From Asterionellopsis glacialis (taxonomy: Eukaryota; Bacillariophyta; Plagiogrammaphyceae; Rhaphoneidales; Asterionellopsidaceae), in assembly GCA_014885115.2 (NCBI GenBank), contig WKLE02001083.1, forward strand, positions 1 to 11,479: a DNA stretch of 11,479 nt. Direction: 5' to 3'. A model generated the notes under the pieces. The model was not told the origin of the DNA, searched no databases, and worked only from the letters and a program-made list of their open reading frames with translations. This document shows positions 8,072 through 11,479 of the stretch, one piece after another. A program made the position numbers and the translations under genes. Position 1 is the stretch's first letter; each line of letters opens with the position of its first letter.

Positions 8072-8316
8072 TGAAGTACACTCCCTGTGGGACACTCTTG
8101 AGGATGGATGATTGATGCGTGGGCAAGCAGACAGACTCACAAGAAATTACCATTTACTAAATTTCCTGAACCTTTACTTCTTACTAAATTGCCAGATCTT
8201 CTCCGGATTAAACTAAGCTCATAATTTTCATCACCAAATAAAAGTCTTCTTTTCTTTTGTGTGTTGATTGTCTGATTGTTGTGTTGTGCTGTGGTCGACA
8301 TAGGCGGCATAGGGCA
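8072..8316 (+). repeat. Left LTR, 245 bp
   Basis: Starts TG and ends CA, and is alignable over its whole length with 10008-10266. AATAAA at 8237-8242 could be the polyadenylation signal. Compared with the right LTR it lacks a block of about 13 bases that contains a TATA-like sequence, and it has scattered substitutions and small indels (roughly nine bases in ten agree by eye). It begins immediately after RT codons on the opposite strand, marking the insertion or recombination boundary. Confidence 0.85.
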
Positions 8317-8317
8317 T

Positions 8318-8343
8318 AGTAACGTTACTCCCTCTTTCAGAGG
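8318..8343 (+). other. Leader just inside the left LTR: palindrome and hairpin
   Basis: The primer-binding-site position holds a perfect 12-bp palindrome AGTAACGTTACT (8318-8329). It is followed by a small hairpin CCTCT-TTC-AGAGG (8331-8343). I cannot match it to the 3' end of a common primer tRNA; the usual TGG opening of such sites is absent. The primer is unknown. Confidence 0.4.
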
Positions 8344-8360
8344 TAATTAACTTTCAAAAC

Positions 8361-9185
8361 ATGAAGACCTTCTACTCCTTCAATGACTATCAGAAGTAAG
8401 CCCAGGAGTTGAGTCAACAGCAAACCCTGCTGAATCCTCCTGCAATTCCCTTCGTGAAAATGAAGAAGGAGAGGTCAAAGTCAAAAGATGATGACAAAGA
8501 TTTCTACAAGACCATTGAAGTTCAAATTGATCCCTCTGATGAAGGTTCAGACTCTGAAACTATTGAGACAAGAGTCAAACAATTTGAGGATGGATCTGCT
8601 GAAGAGTGGATCCAATGGAGGATTGAGTTTGCTGATGTTGAGAGAGATTATCCCCTCACCAAGGCCTCATCCAAAACTTCAATGGCACTCACCCTTGTGA
8701 AGAGCAGAGCAAGGCAGCTGTTCCAAGCAGCAAATGCCAATCGCCAGAGCAAAAACGCAACTTTCAAGAAACCAGCTCAAAAAGATCCTGAACAGATCTT
8801 TGAATTGTTACTGAACGACGTAGGCAAGAATTTTTTCTTCTCTAAGCATGCGGCAAGGCGCCAGAAGAACTACCTTTGCTATCACTTAGCGATGACCAAC
8901 GACTTCACATTGCAAGAGTTTGTTGCAAGGCTTTGCCAGTTGAATGAATATTTACCATATTTTCTGATGGATCACAATGGTAAAAATATTCGAAAATTTG
9001 AAGATGACGAACTCGTCAATATATTGGATTGGGCAAAACCACTTAAGTGGCAATCCGCCCTACTCACTAGCAATCTTGACCCTCAAGATCTCTCATGGGA
9101 AGATACCATGGACTACTTCGAGAAGTTAGAGGTATGCAATAATATAGAAGAATTGCAAGCGTTAACAAACAGAAAAGAATTCTGA
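8361..9185 (+). pseudogene. Gag (matrix/capsid part), copy 1, broken
   Basis: The natural start is probably the ATG at 8361, 44 bases after the LTR. Its frame is broken by a TAA at 8397-8399 after 12 codons and then continues in the same frame to 9185. The N-terminal part is acidic and lysine-rich. The conserved core runs from QFEDGSAEEWIQWRIEFADV through RARQLFQAA, HAARRQKNYLCYHL, EFVARLCQLNEYLPYF and ILDWAKPLKWQSALL to YFEKLE. Near 9146 about 41 bases present in copy 2 are missing, shifting the frame so that it ends at TGA 9183-9185 instead of reaching the zinc knuckle. Gag would coat the retroelement RNA in cytoplasmic particles; this copy cannot give a full product as read. Confidence 0.8.
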
Positions 9186-9993
9186 TTGCAATAATAAAGG
9201 AAGTGATAACAAGCACCAGCGCACTCGTAAGTTGTGTAGCAACTGCTGTATGAACAACCATAACACCAACAAATGTACTGCAGACAAGTCAAAAAAGAAG
9301 GATTTGGGCAAACCCAAGACTTACATGCAGAAACAGGTAAACACGATGATTAATTTGCTCAAAGTATCAAAAGATAGTAAGAAAAAGAAACATAAAGTGC
9401 AGTATGAATCAGATTCTTCTTCCGATAACGAACCTAGTTATTACTTTACTCAACACAGTAAAATTAAACATAAAAATAGTAGTGAAGAATTTACCAATTA
9501 CTTTATGCCTACTTCCTATACTGAATCAATCCTTTCCCCCAACATAGAACAATTGTACAACATGCTGCGCAGTCAGCGAAAAGCAAAAAAGCAGAAATCT
9601 ACGCACCACACTACTGAAGTAGTAGGAGAGATAATAAACCGAGACGGCAAGCTTGTTCCTATACGGATCCTACTCAACACCGGTACTACCACGACAATCA
9701 TCCTGAAAGATTTCTTGGAACGTGGGAAGGCCAGTACTTACAAAAACCCTAAACCTACACAGTGGAACACCATGGGTGGTAACTTTATTACTAAGCAGAA
9801 AGCACAAATAAAATTTGCACTCCCGGAGTTCACGGACAAAAAGGCAATAGTTTGGTCTTGTCACATGGACAAAAGAACTAACCAAACCGATGCACAGTAT
9901 GACATGATTGTTGGAACTGATCTGATGCAGGCCATGGGCAACATCTGCTATAGCACACAAAAATCCACTGGGAAGGGTATGAATTACCCATGA
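9166..9993 (+). pseudogene. Nucleocapsid zinc knuckle and aspartic protease, copy 1
   Basis: This frame is one step away from the Gag frame and opens after a TAA at 9163-9165. Near its start CSNCCMNNHNTNKC is an exact CX2CX4HX4C zinc knuckle. A basic, low-complexity linker of about 130 residues follows. Then comes a retropepsin-like domain: VPIRILLNTGTTTTIIL, MGGNF as a possible flap, and YDMIVGTDLM as the later hydrophobic-Gly motif. The catalytic triplet reads NTG (AAC at 9676-9678) rather than DTG or DSG, so proteolysis should be lost. The C-terminus drifts out of frame near 9975; one base over, codons read LPMKYRGE and stop at TGA 10008-10010, the first bases of the right LTR. Confidence 0.78.
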
Positions 9994-9999
9994 AATACC

Positions 10000-10007
10000 G
10001 CGGAGAG
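10000..10007 (+). other. Candidate polypurine tract before the right LTR
   Basis: GCGGAGAG directly abuts the LTR start. It is short and contains one C, so it is a weak tract; the position is right for plus-strand priming. The same bases also encode the end of the shifted protease frame. Confidence 0.35.
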
Positions 10008-10266
10008 TGAAGTACACTCCCTGTAGGACACTCTTGAGGATGGATGATTGATGCATGGGCAAGCAGACCGACTCACAAGAAATTACCATTTACTAAAATT
10101 TCCTGATTTCTTACTTCTTACTAAATTGTCTGATTTCTCCAGCATAAAACGAGATCTATAAAATAGTTTATAATTTTCATCACCAAATAAAAGTCTTCTT
10201 TTTTCTTTTGTGTGTCGATTGTCTGATTGTTGTGTTGTGCCGTAGTTGACAAGGTGGCATAGGGCA
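10008..10266 (+). repeat. Second LTR, 259 bp, shared between two Gag copies
   Basis: Same TGAAGTACACTCC start and GGGCA end as 8072-8316. It has a TATA-like TATAAAATAG at 10157-10166 and AATAAA at 10186-10191, about 20 bases apart, so it keeps more promoter-like content than the left LTR. It is followed at once by Gag codons of copy 2, with no leader, start codon or primer site. Confidence 0.85.
10157..10166 (+). promoter_or_regulatory. Candidate LTR TATA box
   Basis: TATAAAATAG lies in the block that is absent from the left LTR. Its position, about 20 bases before AATAAA, would put a start site very near the polyadenylation signal. Assigned on sequence only. Confidence 0.35.
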
Positions 10267-10267
10267 A

Positions 10268-11212
10268 ACTATTGAAAAGAGAGTCAACCAATTTGAAGAT
10301 GGAACTGCTGAAGAGTGGATCCAATGGAGAATTGAATTTGCCGAAGTTGAGAGGGACTATCCCCTCACCAAAGCAAGCTCCAAGACTTCCATGGAGCTCA
10401 CCCTTTTGAAGGGCAGAGCAAGGCAGCTGTTCCAAGCAGCAAATGCCAATCGCCAGAGCAAAAATGCAAGCCTCAAGAAATCAGAACAAAAAGATCCTGA
10501 ACAGGTCTTTGAACTGGTACTAAACAACGTAGGAGAAAATTTCTTCTCATCTAGGCATGCGGCAAGGCACCAGAAGAACTACATTTGCTATCACTTAGTG
10601 ATGACCGACGACTTCACATTGAGGGAGTTTGTCGCGAGACTTTGCCAGTTGAATGAATATTTGCCATATTTTCCGATGGATCACAATGGTAAAAAAATTC
10701 GAAAATGTGATGACGGCAAACTCGTGGACATCCTTGATTGGGCATAACCACTTAAGTGGCAATCCGCCCGACTCGCTAACAACCTCGATCCACACGATCT
10801 CTCGTGGGAGGACACTGGGGACTACTTTGAGAAGTTAGAGGTACCCGATAATATTGATCGTGAACTTGCTAAGTCCAAAACACCTAAGGAAAGCAAGAAG
10901 AGTTGCAAGCATGAACGAACATAAAAGAATTCTGATTACAACAATAACAGAAGCGACGATAAGCGCCAGCGCACCTGTAAATGGTGTAGCAACTGCCATA
11001 TGAATAACCATAACACCAACGAATGTACTGCGGACAAGTCAAAAAAGAAGGATTCCGGTAAATCCAAGATGTACACACAGGAACAGGTAAACACGATGAT
11101 TAGCTCGCTCAAAGTATCAAAAGATAAGCCTAAAAAGAAACGTAAAGTGCAGTACGAATTGGGTGAAGAATCCGATGACAAACCCAGTTCGTACTTTACT
11201 CAACATATATAA
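10268..11212 (+). pseudogene. Gag with zinc knuckle, copy 2, 5'-truncated
   Basis: Coding similarity starts directly after the LTR at the codon matching 8559-8561 of copy 1, so the equivalent of 8317-8557 (leader, start and about 65 codons) is missing. The frame is open to a TAA at 10745-10747, where copy 1 has AAA (Lys) in DWAKPLKW. It continues past another TAA at 10922-10924 to an intact CX2CX4HX4C knuckle (CSNCHMNNHNTNEC). It stops at TAA 11210-11212, made by the tandem-duplication junction. By eye about four in five residues match copy 1. Unlike copy 1 it keeps the stretch RELAKSKTPKESKK between capsid and knuckle, which shows that the shorter form in copy 1 is a deletion. Confidence 0.8.
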
Positions 11213-11479
11213 GTCCAAAACACCTAAGGAAAGCAAGAAAAATTGCAAGTGTGAACGAACAGAAAAGAATTCCGATCGCAATAACAATGGAAGCAATGAA
11301 CCACGCCAGCACACCCGTAAATGGTGTAGCAACTGCTGTATGAACAACTATAACACCAACGAATGTACTGCAGACAAGTCAAAAAAGATAAGCCTAAAAA
11401 GAAATGTAAAGTGCAGTACAAATCGGATGAAGAATTCGATGATGAACCTAGTTCGTACTTTACTCAACATAGTAAAATT
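10871..11479 (+). repeat. Tandem duplication of the nucleocapsid region, 340-bp unit
   Basis: Unit 1 (10871-11210) and unit 2 (from 11211, cut by the window end) both begin AAGTCCAAAACACCTAAGG and share the knuckle segment. Unit 2 differs by substitutions and by loss of 76 bases corresponding to 11048-11123. The period, 340, is not a multiple of three, so the second unit lies in another frame. Confidence 0.85.
11211..11479 (+). pseudogene. Second nucleocapsid unit, knuckle damaged, runs off the window
   Basis: The frame is open from 11211 through CERTEKNSD to a knuckle reading CSNCCMNNYNTNEC, where the zinc-binding His is Tyr (TAT 11349-11351). After KSKK the 76-base deletion shifts the frame; the homologous continuation (KCKVQYKSDEEFDDEPSSYF) lies one frame over and runs to the window end. 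Beyond the duplication point it continues as copy 1 does (QHSKI), so protease sequence may follow outside the window. Confidence 0.75.

Larger units (their letters stand above)
8072..10266 (+). mobile_element. Ty3/Gypsy-like LTR element with only Gag and protease
   Basis: Two related direct repeats (8072-8316 and 10008-10266), each starting TGAAGTACACTCC and ending GGGCA, enclose 1,691 bases. The interior encodes a Gag matrix/capsid-like domain, a CCHC zinc knuckle and a retropepsin-like domain, and ends at the second LTR. No reverse transcriptase, RNase H or integrase fits between the protease and the LTR. Gag and protease patterns (RRQKNYxxxxL, EFVARLCQLNEYLPYF, YDMIVGTDLM) resemble diatom and oomycete Gypsy elements as I recall them. 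It is broken by stops and a frameshift, so it is a defective copy, perhaps of a family once mobilised in trans. Confidence 0.82.

Noticed and set aside
8072..8140. N-terminal residues of the RT open frame beyond 8071
   Set aside because: They are the antisense of the LTR and recur at 10008-10076, so they are not part of RT.
9146..9235. Programmed frameshift between Gag and the knuckle/protease
   Set aside because: Comparison with copy 2 shows a deletion and a stop codon, and no clear slippery heptamer is seen.
9670..10089. 139-codon minus-strand frame over the protease and LTR
   Set aside because: Antisense shadow of the protease coding sequence; no motif of its own.
10871..11479. CRISPR-like or satellite repeat array
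   Set aside because: Only two long coding units with no spacers; it is a tandem duplication within Gag.

Overview
The window looks like nuclear DNA from a microalgal stramenopile, most likely a diatom. It has short spliced protein genes with GT-AG introns of about 80 to 210 bases. It also has debris of two retroelement types whose proteins resemble diatom and oomycete families from memory: a Ty3/Gypsy-like Gag with an aspartic protease, and an RT-RNase H protein. No organism can be named from sequence alone.

Left third (1-3880): two convergent host genes. A three-exon gene on + (863-2438) encodes a basic, largely disordered protein of about 428 residues with two CTFTP-type motifs. A one-exon gene on - (2729-3880) encodes a 383-residue protein with an MsrB-like (SelR-fold) core. 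That core keeps the RYCIN cysteine but has lost the zinc-binding CxxC pairs. A possible 5' UTR intron with an upstream short ORF precedes the first gene.

Middle (3881-6077): about 2.2 kb with no supportable gene. It contains the promoter side of the MsrB-like gene and a cluster of small hairpins near 5891-5985.

Right half (6078-11479): nested mobile elements. The oldest layer is a decayed minus-strand RT-RNase H gene (8071 down to 6078) with stops, a frameshift and at least two altered RNase H catalytic residues. A 620-bp element (6894-7513) with 26-bp terminal inverted repeats, 4-bp flanking duplications and an internal hairpin with 60-bp arms has inserted into it; taking out the element plus one duplication keeps the RT frame. 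At 8072 the RT remnant is cut by an LTR. That LTR and a second one at 10008-10266 enclose only Gag, a CCHC zinc knuckle and an aspartic protease, with no reverse transcriptase or integrase. The second LTR runs directly into another partial Gag. That copy carries a tandem duplication of about 340 bp of the nucleocapsid region, and the window ends inside it.

The host genes show no evident functional link to each other. The retroelement copies all look inactive as read: stops, frameshifts, a protease Asp-to-Asn change and one lost zinc ligand. The most unusual features are the pol-less LTR-Gag-protease array and the hairpin transposon nested in the RT gene.
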